In this document: positions 19,761-30,930 of the stretch, piece after piece
Numbering within the stretch: the stretch's first letter is position 1
Layout: the number at the start of each line of letters is the position of its first letter
DNA from: Nymphaea colorata
Lineage: Eukaryota > Streptophyta > Magnoliopsida > Nymphaeales > Nymphaeaceae
DNA: 64,000 bases
Reading direction: 5' to 3'
Assembly: GCF_008831285.2 (NCBI RefSeq)
Contig: NC_045151.1
Location: 2,349,544 to 2,413,543, forward strand
Notes under the pieces: model-generated
What the model was told of the DNA's origin: nothing
Seen by the model: the letters and a program-made list of their open reading frames with translations, nothing else
Databases searched by the model: none
Program-made: the position numbers and the translations under genes

Positions 19761-21348
19761 TAAGAACCATAGTACAGGACAACGAACCTTATTACTTAGA
19801 AAATGAAACAAATGAATTAGAAGTAATAAAACACAGAATGAGCATAAGTAAACCAAGCCAGGTGGCAGAAACCAGCTATAAAACAGATCAATTTTTTATT
19901 AAAGCAGTAATAGATGATAATAAGAATATTAATAGACACAGGATCAGGCGAAAATTATATAACACTTGACCTAATAGAAAAGGACCTAACGTTCCCGAGC
20001 ATCCATAAATACAAACACATACAAGGCAATATAAAAAAAATAATAATAAAGGAAGTGTTGCAAAAGAAGTAATAATATCAAATTATAAATTTATGATTTC
20101 ATTTGAAATTCAAGAACCTAGAAACAATGGACTAATTGATATAATTCTAGGAAATAAATGGCTGAATAAACATGATAATTAAAGAATAGAGAAAGAAATA
20201 ATGGAAATACAAACACTAGGGAAAAGAATTATAATTCCACGAGACTTAGATGATTAAAAGAACCGGAGACAGAATTTACACAAGAATGTAAAATAAAATA
20301 TAACCAAATAATACAACAAGAACTAAGTCATAAATTTAAAATTTTCATATTAATCAATAAATTCATCAATAAACTAAAAGACTTACTAGCAGAAAGATGG
20401 GAGATGGATAGAGAAGTAATGGAATATGGATATCAATCTACAGAATTATGCAGACTACTCAGACTATGATGATTATATAATGGCCATAGAAGACAGAGCA
20501 TTTGGATAGATGATACCAAGAACGAACACAACAGAGTTTGTCAGATAGTGTGAAAAAAAGTATGGAAAATTGAGAAGAGAGAAACTAAGACATGACTTTA
20601 AAATATACATACTAATAACACGTTTCATACGAGAACTACAACAAAGGGTTATTGGAACATGGTATCTAAGAAACATAGATCTTTAGAAACTGAAAGGATA
20701 CACTACTTTATGAATAATAATCAATATTACCAATACAGCCCACCTCAATCAGATGATGAATAAAACAGATACATGAATATTAGCAAAGACAAATTTATAT
20801 ATATATACTCGTAAAAAAATAGTTAGGGGTTATAACAGTAGGTATGATACTCTCTACATAGACACAGGTGCACAAATAAACATATGCAAAAGAAATTGCC
20901 TGCCAGACTAATGTTGGGAACAATTAGGAACACCGATAGAAGTTAAAAGGGTTTCAATGACACAAAGGACACCATAAAATATAAAGCCGAAAATATAAAC
21001 ATACAGATCTGGAAAAAGATTGTTCGGATAAACAGAATTTATGCTTTCGAATTAGAAGGGAAAGATATAATGTTAGGAAGACCGTTATTAAATAACTACC
21101 TACCAATGGAAATCACAAACAAATACTTAATCCTAACAACCCCATGTAAAGAAAAATTAAGTGCCTTAATAGTCAAAAATAGTGAAAAGAAACAAGTACC
21201 ATGGGTAAAAGGAAGTAGCCAGACAATCCAAAAACTTCTTAGGGAAAGAATAAATGAAATTATCTTACATGTATATGACATAAACGAATTAGCAAGTATA
21301 GAAAAAGAATTGGATTCTTTATATTCAGAAAATCCATTGCAATTCTAG
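19761..21348 (+). pseudogene. Pararetroviral protease modules and RT start (copy 2)
   Basis: Second copy of the protease-to-RT-start block. A first retropepsin-like motif (LIDTGSGENYITLD, about 19930-19975) is followed by DIILGNKWLNKHD about 65 codons later. About 700 bp further on a second motif, YIDTGAQINIC, lies near 20858-20890. Then 21070-21348 is open and runs MLGRPLLNNYLP into the linker before RT, ending LDSLYSENPLQF at a stop. Retropepsins have a DTG loop and a later ILG/MLG loop; both pairs are visible here. Stops and frameshifts break the rest. Confidence 0.65.
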
Positions 21349-23589
21349 GAAAAGGCATCTGGGTGTCCACCGTATGAGGCCTGACCTTAATGCGGTCTGT
21401 TCGGCGCCATTCATCTAGCCAAACGCCATAAATCAGCCATTGCAGTTCCGGCAGAACTTTGAGAAAAAAAAAATAAGAATTATATTTTCCTCATTGTTTC
21501 TGGTTTAAATTGACAGTTACGTTTTAGTTCACAATATGTTTTCTTTACTCTCTTTTCCTTGTAATTATGATGTTCGCTTGAACATTGGAAATACTACACA
21601 AGAAAAGGAAGTGCAGAGAACATCTACCTCTGCTTGGCTAGTGGAAGAATAGAACTGAGGGGTGAAAGAATCGAAAAAAAAAAAGGAATTTGGTTCCCTT
21701 GCTGTATGAACCCTGTGGGATGTATTATTTCCTTGTCAGTCAGGAGGCAATGAATCCCTGCATTTGGTGGAGCCGATCGGAACCCTCTGATTCTGGGGCC
21801 TTGTTGTTTGCTTTGTTCCTATGCTCCCGGATAAATGTTGATCAGGGCATCAGCAAATGTACACCAGCCTATGCTACTATCTGTCCGGCATCATCCAGCC
21901 GATTGCCAGATCAGCGAAAAATTAGAAAAGTAAGGAAAACATAGATGGTTGTATTTGCAGGTTCTGTTTCGGCACTCCCACTCTTTTGATCATCACAACA
22001 GCGAGATCAGCATGCCCAAGACGTTTCACAAGCTCCTGCGCTTGGGTAACCAATGCCCACCATTGGCATCAAACATCCTCTGACCAACCAGTCAGTGGAA
22101 ATAGAACTCCCGATGGAATTTTGAGAAAGAGGCAGGGCTCCCCTGCCTTGATAAGAAGGTGCTAAGAAAGAGAAAATAACATGAAACGTAAATGGAAGTC
22201 AAAAAAGAGGTATGTCCATCCAAATTACTGATTTGCGCCAATTTTTGCCCAAAATTTATGTTAAAAGGGGTTACATCTTCTCAACTTTTATCCCACAGTG
22301 TTCGATGTTTTAAACAATGAGAAAGGGGGGCATGAATGTGTTATCCCTAATTGTCAATTTATAACTTCCAAATCAAGAAGTCTTTTATTCTTTTATATGC
22401 TCTCCAACAAGTTTACATGATACATTTTTAATAAACTTAGTGAATTTGAATATGACAAGTAAAATATGTCACTGTGTCTTGCAAAACAGACATCATAGTA
22501 TGCCATTTGGCCTTGATTTGAAGAGAACCGAAACAATATTGGGATCTGGATGTGTCGATATAAAGAAAGAGGGACGTAGTGAAATAAAATTGATACAGAA
22601 TGACAATCTCTTTTGCCTTGACTAAATTTCTAGTTATGATTTGAATGCTTTTTTTTTTGGTTGAATCATGCTATATACTATTTGAAGTTGGATCTGTTTT
22701 CTTGTTTAAATCAATATTAGTTGTATTGTGGGTATTATCATATTCAGATCCATGATTGATATGATGTGGATCAGTTATTTAGTTTTCGATCTGACTATGA
22801 TCCACTTTGCATTTTGGATATCTCTATTGTACATCCATATTTATTGTATGGTTTGATGTCGTTGAGGTTTCGATCCATGTATGTCAAACCTTTATATTCT
22901 TTAAGATCTGAATTTGTTTGGACTTCGGTTAAAAATTCATATCCAGTTCATATTGGTTCCAAATATGTGGTATCATGTTTGTGTTTTGTCCATACTAACA
23001 TTAGATATGACATGATTTTTTTTACATATCCATTTAGTTGTCGAATTTGGATCTCACTATAAACATTGTACTCTTTTGGAGCATCGACTGATTTAACTTT
23101 TTAGATCTTTTGTTTAAGATCTATATCCTGCTTGTATTGGACATGAACATAATATGATAGTCATTGAATTTTTAGATCCAAAGAATTTATGACATTGAAA
23201 AAAAAATGAATTACATGTTCAATGTGAGTACCAGTAGAGTCCAAAAGGATGTATTTCTTTTGCTCCTTATAAAAGAATATCTTTGAACAAAGACTAAAGA
23301 AGACATATTGTGTTCATCTTAGGTAAAAGGAACAGTTAACTTACTGTATGTTGGTTATGCTAAGCGAAATAAGGCAACACTCTTAGAACATGATGAGATT
23401 CAACCTATAACAGGCTTGATTCATGATAGATTCTTTTTATGAGAATGAATTTGTTTCTAATATGTGCTCAAGAAGTGCAAAATAACACTCTTGAACTAAA
23501 ATCCATACTAGTATGAATGCTTTTGTTTGGAGACTTGTAGCACTAGCGGATGCTAACTTTATTTGCCCTTAAGGGTGATGGATTAATCT
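21349..23589. other. Spacer, no gene seen
   Basis: After the viral block the sequence is ordinary AT-rich spacer. 21690-21944 is open for 84 codons but lacks any motif I recognise. 22700-23200 is rich in GATC-type words (GATCTGAATTTG, GGATCTG, TTTAGATC) and may be an old dispersed repeat. No transposon ends are clear. Confidence 0.4.
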
Positions 23590-23599
23590 GGATACAAAC

Positions 23600-23745
23600 C
23601 TGCATCGGTCTAAAAAACCCTGAATCGGTCTGAAAAACAATTGAACCGGTCTAAAAATGGCTAAAATCAGTTCCAAAAAGTACGAACCGGTTCTGAATCA
23701 AGTCGAATCGGTCTTAAACCAAATGAACCGGTTCGATTCTCTTCA
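23600..23745. repeat. 20-21-bp minisatellite, short array
   Basis: About seven units such as GAACCGGTCTAAAAATGGCT and GAATCGGTCTGAAAAACAAT, the same repeat as the 13020-13540 array. Confidence 0.8.
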
Positions 23746-24742
23746 TAATCAGCTTAAAAAAGAACTGTTTTACAAAGCTTAAATCGTATGAATACGGGAC
23801 ATGTCTGATATGACCTGATCCAGATCTGAAGGGTTCCTATTTTCAAAATTTAAACCATAGGGATACATGTCGGGTCCGGCGTGACCCGACCCGGATCCAA
23901 CATGACAAGACCCGGATCCGAAATTCTTAAATGCAAGAATTTTAAATCTGAACTCACGCAGCCTCGGGCGGCAAAGTGAATTTTTGTTTTGTTTATTCTG
24001 ATGGATCTGGATCGGGTCTGACATGACCCGACCCGGGTCCGAGCGCCCGCTCGACCTCGCGAGCGGTTCGCAGGCTGCATCTCCACCGGCAGGCCACCGA
24101 ATAGCGTGGGTGGCCGTCGGCGGGTTGCGCTAGGACGGCCGGTCGTCACCTGCCGTGACGACCGGCTGTCGCTCGCCAAACCGGGCGGATCTCGGCCTTC
24201 TCCTTCCCATCCCCAAATCTGCCCCTTTTCTCCCTTGGGTGGCTGCAACGGTGGCAAGGAAGCCACCAGCAGGCCACCAAACGACGTGGGTGGCCGCCAG
24301 CGGGTTGTGCTAGGATGGCTGGAGGTCGACGACGCCCACCAAGACGGCCAGAAACCTGGTCGCCCCCCTTCCCTTCCTCTTCCTCTTTTGTGGCTGCCAC
24401 GGAAGCCTAACTGCTTCCATTGCCCACGCCGCCGTCTCTACTCGCCTCATGGTGGGTGTCGGCGGGTCAACTCACGACGGCCAGACGTCGCCCAAATGGC
24501 TGGTTGTCGCCCGCCAAAACGGTGGAATCGACCGTCGCCCAAACCTTCCTACCTCATGGTCTCACCGAGGGTGGCTTCCACCGTTTCTTCAACAACCCAA
24601 AAAACAGTACGAGGGGTAGAAGGAGATGCAGTAGATAATGGAAAAACGACACGGCCCGAGCAAACGCATAAATTAATCCAAAAATTATGCGGACACAACA
24701 ACAAATAACGCAAACAATTCATCGATTCATCAATGAATACAG

Positions 24743-24755
24743 GGCTATGATATCA
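24743..24755 (-). promoter_or_regulatory. Degenerate tRNA-Met primer-binding site
   Basis: Minus strand TGATATCATAGCC, two to three changes from the common plant site TGGTATCAGAGCC, separated by two bases from the LTR end. Confidence 0.65.
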
Positions 24756-24757
24756 AT

Positions 24758-25230
24758 TGATGGGGAGCTTTTCTCATGCATACACAGAACCGAATATGTC
24801 CTAAACAGGATCATGTTCATGCTAAATCACTAAATCAAAAATTTAACTGTAGCGGAAGCGTGTGTGAATCCATCTGAACAGCACGGACGGTAGATCGCAG
24901 TATGATTTTCTAGGGTCTGTGCGGAGCACGTGTTGTTTCTCTCAGATGGAGAAGCGACAACCCTATAAAGCAATGTTTCAAGTCTCATGTTATGCTCTAT
25001 GCATGACCTCAGGGACCACTACCCTTTTATATTAAAAGCAATTATGAATTCAACTCATCAAAGAGACCGTAATTGCGTACAGGTATCTATACATTATAAA
25101 ATTACTTCATATCATATAAAATAACATAATATCTCGAAACTTAATCACTTAAGCAAATATTTACATTAAGACAACCATAATATCTGAAATTCTTTATTGA
25201 CATATGCCGGCCCACCAAATGATCCTTATA
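24758..25230 (-). repeat. 5' LTR, diverged copy of the 8897-14192 family
   Basis: Plus-strand start TGATGGGGAGCTTTTCTC, then AAACAGGATCATG, GCGGAAGCGTG, AATCCATCTGA and GGCCCACCAAATGATC in the same order as LTRs 8897-9371 and 13718-14192. The outer end is decayed (CTTATA instead of CTTACA). Confidence 0.8.
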
Positions 25231-25731
25231 GAACCACGTCCTCAACCGTTAATCATCGGCTTTTTAGGGAGTTTTTGAAGGGGGAAGGCAGAGAAATCAC
25301 CAAACCATGGCAAATGAACAGATTCACCGGCAATTGGGCGTCAGAAACCCTTCTCCTAGTCGAGTCCCTGGCTTTTATGGCGCGAGGAAGAGGAAGACGG
25401 GCGGGAGGGACAACCACGTGCTGGATGTCATCAAGCTTCTCGGTAGTAGATGAAGTTAACAAAATGAGTTGATGCTATATATCTAAAAAGTACTTGTTAT
25501 GAAGGCATTTGGATCATTTTAACTAACTAATCTGACTTGGCTTAGTGATAAACCAGGTTTAAATTGTCACAAGTATGGTGGAAAAGGTTTCATTTTATAC
25601 AATATAAAAAAGTTACGTATTGTTTTAATATTAACGGGGAAAAATTAATATGGTAATTAGGAGGACTATTCATATACCCAATTGAATGAGATCAGATGAC
25701 GGATCTGATAGAATGCCAGAACAAATTTCAA
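25231..25731. other. Spacer, no gene seen
   Basis: A short GC-balanced stretch (25250-25470) is open on both strands but shows no motif I recognise. The rest is AT-rich. Confidence 0.4.

Positions 25732-25827
<96 letters not shown>
25732..25827. repeat. (CA)n(TA)n compound microsatellite
   Basis: About 20 CA units followed by about 28 TA units without interruption. Confidence 0.97.
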
Positions 25828-25829
<2 letters not shown>

Positions 25830-25839
25830 CTACCGATTA

Positions 25840-26150
25840 GCAGAAAAACTACAAAATCCACAATTTTCTTTAAGTTCTTTCATCAATTCATCCGTCTGCC
25901 AATAGTTGACTCCATCCAATTATCTGCTCGAATAGAAGTCCATGTAGTTGGGTCTGGAAAAATAAATTGGATCTGATTGCGTACTGATAAGATATGAAGC
26001 CAAGGTTTGGGTCTCATTCAAAAATCCAACAAGTCTGAGCGTTCACATTGCAAAAGAGCTTAAGCTAGTTGAACCCATATTGTTTTTCATAAATCCACAT
26101 CTGAGTCTGAAATCTTATGGGTCTTCGACCGCCTCTTGCCACCAGAACTT
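25840..26150. repeat. Dispersed repeat, also at 44171-44510
   Basis: Shares AACTACAAAATCCACAATTT, CTGCCAATAGTTG, TCCATGTAGTTGGG, AGCCAAGGTTTGGGTCTCA-like and AAGAGCTTAAGCTAGTTGAA words in the same order with 44171-44510. No coding or clear termini. Confidence 0.75.
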
Positions 26151-26224
26151 GAGCTGGTGAGACTTGGATCTGCTTTAGAAAACCTTATGGTTGATGCTCA
26201 TGCATACTGATCCTGATTAAGCCA

Positions 26225-26485
26225 GGGCAGCGGGCCTAGATACCCAGCCCAATAATGTATGGTGCAGTCTAGGGTCGGTCCGATGGGGTTCCATTCAGGC
26301 CAATTAATTTTTTTTATTATTTTAATTTAATAATAATACAAATTTTATTATTAAAAATATATTTTATATTAAAATTTTGATTTTGTATTAAAAAATATTT
26401 TTTATTTAATCTGGCTGGGTCGGGCCTGGAATCGACTTTCCCCATTCAGGCTGGGCCAGCCAGATGCCCAATTCCTGATCTATGT
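26225..26485. repeat. MITE-like repeat with GC-rich ends and AT core
   Basis: GC-rich ends (GGGCCTAGATACCCAGCCC; GGCTGGGCCAGCCAGATGCCC) around a core made almost only of A and T. Same design as 14697-14943 and 44587-45100. Confidence 0.5.
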
Positions 26486-26955
26486 GATGCACCAATATCC
26501 AGTGATCTGATCTTGATCCGTATTATCGGCTTGGGTTGGCAAACACTTGGCGGACCTGATATGAACTTGGCTTGATGAAGAAGAACCCACTTACTGCTTG
26601 CGAAAATCAGTTTATGATGTGATAAATATTGCGGAGTTATACTTGTTACTGCTAAGTGGTGTGGTTATTGCTGAATGGGGACTATGATAATATTCTGGAT
26701 CCAAGCATGGGTTTGGATCATACTTGGATATCAGCTGCCAACCTGAATGAAATAGCCAGTTCCGCAATTGCGTGTGAGAAGAGGATGTAACTTGCATGAA
26801 CCAAGTCATCCATATTTGTGTTCAGTCACGGCTCTCTAGTCATCCTTCAAATCACATTGGAATAACAAAATTATAAAATAATTTTTGTTCATCTACCCAA
26901 AAGCAAATACTGGCTTGATTTGGCTACTCTCTGTGCATGTGTGTGTGTCAGGAAA
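26486..26955. other. Spacer upstream of the PHO1-like pseudogene
   Basis: No gene seen. If the PHO1-like gene was once active its promoter would have been here, but I see no convincing TATA box or other element. Confidence 0.4.
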
Positions 26956-27334
26956 ATGGTGAAGTTCTCAAAGGAGTTCGAGGCTTAGTTAGTTCCCGAA
27001 TGGAAAGAAGCTTTCTTTGAGTACCGGGGGCACTCAAGCAGAACATGAAGCGAATCATGCTTCTCGGGCAGAAATCAAAGAGTGTTCATCACGGCCATAA
27101 CACTGCATCAGTGGACCGTCTCCATCTTCGGCCCTTTTGGCTACATGGGCACCAAAATTGCCGACATTCTTCAGCAAGGCAGACGAGGCCGCCTCATAAT
27201 TCAGGTGAATATGTAATGAATGGTTGTTACATGTCCCGACCATTTCCCGCATGTATTTTGTCTGCATTTTTCTTCTAATTAGGAATGTTGCAGACTGATA
27301 GGCAAGAGAAGACGAGGAAAGTTTGTACCAAAGG
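26956..27334 (+). pseudogene. PHO1: PHO1-like SPX-domain exons 1 and 2 (5' part)
   Basis: Start of a PHO1-family phosphate exporter (N-terminal SPX domain, C-terminal EXS membrane domain). Exon 1 (26956-27204) begins MVKFSKEFEA, then a TAG in place of the expected Gln codon, then LVPEWKEAFFEY, the hallmark SPX start. A frameshift leads to ALKQNMKRIMLLGQKSKS and another to GYMGTKIADILQQGRRGRLI before a GTGAAT donor. An 89-bp intron ends TTGCAG; exon 2 begins at 27294 and is cut at 27334 by insertion of a Copia element, resuming at 32262. At least one stop and two frameshifts make it non-functional even without the insertion. Confidence 0.8.
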
Positions 27335-27578
27335 TGAGAAAGAAAGCATGAGGAAAAGAGAGAAACGAAGAAGATGAATGAGCCAAAATATAATATTCAT
27401 TCAATATACGTATGAGTATTTATACAAGTTTACAGATATGTACAGATCCAAAAATCTTGGGATTGGAAGATCTCTATCCTGTGTAAAAGGAATGATTATC
27501 TTGATTTTATCTTTCCTAAAAATTAGCTTGCTAATTTTCCTCTCTGATATATTAGTTTGTTGATTTTCCTATCCAATA
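27335..27578 (-). repeat. 3' LTR of Copia element 27335-32261
   Basis: Plus strand TGAGAAAGAAAGC to CCTATCCAATA, 244 bp, followed by the polypurine-tract complement CTCCCCCTCAAGTT at 27579-27592. Confidence 0.88.
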
Positions 27579-27585
27579 CTCCCCC

Positions 27586-28149
27586 TCAAGTTGGCGTGTG
27601 CAAATCTGAAACACCCAACTTGATTCTTAGATTTTGAAAAATGTCTCTCCCCATTGGTTTAGTGAAAATATCAACTAGTTGCAAACATGATGATACATGA
27701 TGTGTCTGAATTATTCCTAGCTGATTTTTTTCTCTTACAAAGTGACAATCTAGCTCTATGTGTTTCGTTCTTTCATGAAAAATCGGATTTGCTGAAATAT
27801 GGAAAGTTTCTTGATTGTCGCAATATAAATCGACAGGTTTATCATGACTCCACCCCAAGTCATTCAATAAGGCTTTTAACCAAACAACTTCACAAGTTGT
27901 TAAAGTCATTGCTTGGTATTCTGCCTCAGCAAAAGATCTGGCAATAGTAGTCTGCTTTTTTGACTTCCAAGAGATAGGACTATTTCCTAAGAACACAATA
28001 TATCTACTAAATGATTTACAAGTGGTGGAACAACTCGCCCAATTTGAGTTACAGTAAGCCCTTAATTGTTTAGCACATGAGGATGATAAAAATATTCCTT
28101 TTGCTGGTGATGACTTCAGATGCTTCAATACTCTTAAGTGTTGCTTCAT
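27586..28149 (-). CDS. Copia RNase H domain (open block)
   Basis: 187-codon open block from the C-terminal end of Copia pol. It shows AYCNSNWASCSTTCKSFSRY (usually SDWAGC), SWKSKKQTTIARSFAEAEYQ, LYCDNQETFHISANPIFHER and TKHIELDCHFVREK, then VDIFTKPMGRDIF, all in normal family order, and stops six bases from the polypurine tract. It degrades the RNA strand during reverse transcription. The upstream join to RT at about 28150-28300 is broken, so it would not be made as part of a full polyprotein. Confidence 0.8.
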   Translation of the reverse strand: MKQHLRVLKHLKSSPAKGIFLSSSCAKQLRAYCNSNWASCSTTCKSFSRYIVFLGNSPISWKSKKQTTIARSFAEAEYQAMTLTTCEVVWLKALLNDLGWSHDKPVDLYCDNQETFHISANPIFHERTKHIELDCHFVREKNQLGIIQTHHVSSCLQLVDIFTKPMGRDIFQNLRIKLGVSDLHTPT

Positions 28150-28300
28150 GATGTGTAGTTTGTGGTGATTGAATGAACTAACTGAGAACTTGGACTGAAT
28201 ACATTATGTCTGGTTGAGTAATAGTTAAATAAATCAAACGTCTGACCAACCTCCTATATTAAGCTGGATCTTTCAGTGAAATACCATCATTGGGAGTTAA

Positions 28301-29637
28301 TCATAATTTTTGCTCCATTGGAAAGTCCATAGGCTTGGCTCCCATCAAACCTTCATCATTCAGGATATGCACAATATATTTTCTTTGACTTAGAAATATT
28401 CTTAATGGCGCTCTTGCAACTTCTATGCCAAGAAAATACTTAAGTATTCTCAAGTCCTTAATATGAAATTTTGAATGTAAATATTGTTTAACTGAAGCAA
28501 TTTCTGATTCATCATTTCCTGCAATGATAAGATCATCAACATAGAAAAGAACAACAATAAACTGTTTTTCATGTTTCCGAGTAAAGAGCATGTAGTCAGT
28601 TGATGATTGAATGAAACCAGCGCCTTTAAGTGCTGATAACAGCTTGTGAAACCAGTTGTGAGGTGCTCGCTTGAGTCCATATAAAGACTTATGAAGACGA
28701 CACACTTTATTACTTGAATACTCCCCCTCACGTAGAAGGCCTGGTGGAATGGTATAAGTACTCACTTCCATTTGATATAAGTACCATCCTTGAATAGAAG
28801 CAACCGAAGCAAATCTCTCATAATAGCCAATGTTAATTTTGCAACCGAAGCAAATGCCTCATAATAATTAAGGCCATCTAGTTGCGTGTACTCTTTAGCG
28901 ACAAGTCTAGCTTTGTAGTGTTCAACACTTCCATTTGATCGTTGTTTTATCTTATAAACCCAACGACAGCCAATTGGATGTGTGTTTGGAGGTAAAGTAG
29001 AAATAGACCATGTACTGTTTTGTTCAAAAGCCCGAATCTCATTAGTCATACCACTTCGCCAATGTCGATACTTAACCGCTTCAACATACGAGCTAGGTTC
29101 AACATCACTCATGATAGAAGTTAAAAAGGCATAATGAGATTTAGAGAATTTGGGATTAGGTAGATAATTGTGTATGTGATAACGTGTACCTGAGGATTGC
29201 TTAGTTGAAGTAGATTCTTTAGGTGGTGAACTTATAACCATCACATTGGAACACACATAATCTTGAAGATAGGATGGTGGATGACGAGTACGGCTAGATC
29301 GGCTTAGAGCAAGTGAGTCTAGAGGAGGTAGATCATCTGACATAGGCCGATGATATGAAACATACGAGACTGGCTGATTTTGGTCGTTGTTGATGGAATC
29401 GTGATGTTGAATGGGCGATAGCGGGGAGGAATTTGCTGAAACACCATTCTCACACGATGACATATATTTCTTGCCAAGGTAATCTTCTTGAGGGTGAGGC
29501 AAAACAACATTGTTCAAATCATTTGTATGGCATTTTTCGGTTAAAAATGGAAAATTATCCTCAAAGAAAGATATATATGTGCTTGTAAGAATTTGTTTGG
29601 TTTCCAAATCATATACACGTTGTGTGCACGTGATCAA
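28301..29637 (-). pseudogene. Copia RT and integrase C-terminus, broken
   Basis: 28762-29637 covers the integrase C-terminal linker (SRSSRTRHPPSYLQDYVC) and the start of RT (STLPPNTHPIGCRWVYKIKQ, HYKARLVAKEYTQLDGLNYY). A frameshift near 28770 removes part of the palm, and 28301-28771 continues with SLYGLKRAPHNWFHKL, FYVDDLIIAGND with both catalytic aspartates intact (about 28526-28552), FHIKDLRILKYFLGIEVAR and YIVHILNDEGLMG. Frame break and missing palm segment make the enzyme inactive. Confidence 0.82.
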
Positions 29638-30546
29638 AACTTATGCATTGGGTTTAAATTTTTGGCATAACACAAACAACCAAAAACATGCAAATCTTCA
29701 TCATTTGGCTCCTTATAAAAAAGAAGTTCAAAAGGAGACTTGTCATTTAAAAGAGTTGTCGGCATTATATTAATTAAAAAAGTTGCTGTCAAAATATATT
29801 CACCCCAAAAAGTAACCAAGAGATTTGCTTGAAACCTAAGTGTTTGTGCCATGTCTAGTAGATGACGATGCTTCCTCTCAACATGTCCATTTTGTTGAAG
29901 AGTTTCAACACATGGGGTTTGATGTTCTATGCCATGCTCAGAAAATATATTTGCATATTATGAGCTGTAAATTCAGCACCATTATCACTCTGAACACATT
30001 TTACATGGGTATTGAATTGAGTAAATACCATGGCACAAAAACGAGTTAAACAAAAAATGTTTCGGATTTGAACCTCATCAAGAAAACCCAAGTAGATCGT
30101 GTAAAATCTACTATTGTGAGGGAATAATGTGCTCATGTGTATGATGGCGTGGCATATCCTCCCCAAATATCACAATGAATCAAGTTGAAAGGATCACTTG
30201 CTCTACTAGTATTAGTGGGAAATGGCAAACGAGTAAACTTAGCTCTAAGACACGCATCACAAGGAGAATCATGCTTGGAAATAGAAATGTTTTCATTCAA
30301 TGAAACAGTATTACCGAATGAAGGATGTCCAAGTCTCATATGCCATATATGAGTTGTCTTATCACCATGGAAAGCAAGCAAAGAATGTGAAGTAGGCGAA
30401 AGAAGAAGATGGTAAAGTCCACTGCTTAAATTACCTACTCCAATCAGCTTCCTCGACAAAGGGTCCTGGAAAGCACAACAGGTTGAGAAAAAGACAGCAA
30501 TACAACTAATAGTCTTGGTAAGCTTTGGAACTGATAGTAATTGCAT
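29634..30546 (-). pseudogene. Copia pre-integrase and integrase, broken
   Basis: 30133-30546 holds the pre-integrase motif IWHMRLGHPSFGN and the zinc-finger pair CDACLRAKFTRLPFP, then NLIHCDIWGGY with the first catalytic Asp region. 29927-30166 (VKCVQSDNGAEFTAHN) carries the second Asp, and 29634-29852 has the later TFLINIMPTTLLNDKSPFEL and DEDLHVFGCLCY segments. Frameshifts separate the blocks. Confidence 0.78.
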
Positions 30547-30590
30547 TTAAAATCATGAATATATAGGACATCAGTAAGTTGAATATTAGC

Positions 30591-30930
30591 TCAAAGATAA
30601 ACTGTTCCAGTAATAGAGACTAGTGTTTGATGCCCATTTGGTAGGTTGATCACACGATATTTTGGTAATGTTTTGATATTAGACAGTAAATGGAAATGAG
30701 GTGTCATGTGGTCTGAGGCTCCAATGTCAATAACCCAAGGAAAATGAGTTGTGAATGGTTGTTTACCTGCTCGATTTGCAGCAACCGATAAAGTATCAAT
30801 ATTCAACCAAGATGCCAATTGACTGATTTATTCTTCGGCAAGTTGTGACAAAGCAGTATTGACATTTACGTTGTTTGCCGATGTTCCTCCCTGTCGCACC
30901 TTTTCAGTTTTAGGAGAATCACAAGGTTAA
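30591..30930 (-). pseudogene. Copia aspartic protease remnant
   Basis: Reads FPWVIDIGASDHMTPHFHLL, the Copia protease site with the canonical DTGA changed to DIGA, and NLPNGHQTLVSITGTV. A stop lies upstream of ASWLNIDTLS. The end of gag that should precede it is not found beyond about 30930, so gag is lost by deletion. Confidence 0.7.

Larger units (their letters stand above)
16270..21348. mobile_element. Endogenous Caulimoviridae-like pararetrovirus cluster, rearranged
   Basis: About 5 kb of degraded plant pararetrovirus sequence with no LTRs. Block 1 (16270-16913, minus) has RT palm and thumb and the start of RNase H. Block 2 (16914-18840, plus) has protease modules, the start of RT and then RNase H, with the RT core missing. 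Unknown ORFs follow (18841-19760). Block 3 (19761-21348, plus) repeats the protease-to-RT-start part. Blocks 2 and 3 align from GACCTAACGTTCCCGAGC onward (16914 and 19983). Many stops and frameshifts are present in all blocks. The RT and protease motif set and the absence of integrase and LTRs point to Caulimoviridae rather than to a Gypsy element. Confidence 0.75.
23590..25230 (-). mobile_element. 5'-end fragment of the minisatellite-leader Copia family
   Basis: LTR at 24758-25230, a primer-binding-site remnant at 24743-24755, a GC-rich leader at 24060-24640 and seven minisatellite units at 23600-23745, all in the order expected for a minus-strand 5' end. LTR and leader match the element at 8897-14192, but with considerably more divergence than the LTR pair of that element shows. 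No coding region follows the leader; the fragment is truncated near 23590. The GC-rich leader contains an internal repeat of about 55 bp starting near 24088 and again near 24272 (CAGGCCACC, GTGGGTGGCCG, GCGGGTTG). Confidence 0.8.

Noticed and set aside
24106-24708. 200-codon open frame on the plus strand
   Set aside because: Lies in the GC-rich leader of a minus-strand Copia fragment, with equally open frames on the other strand and no recognisable motif.
25686-25976. His-Thr and Ile-Tyr repeat proteins
   Set aside because: Translations of (CA)n(TA)n microsatellite; the same applies to frames at 7090, 45227, 56489 and 62825.
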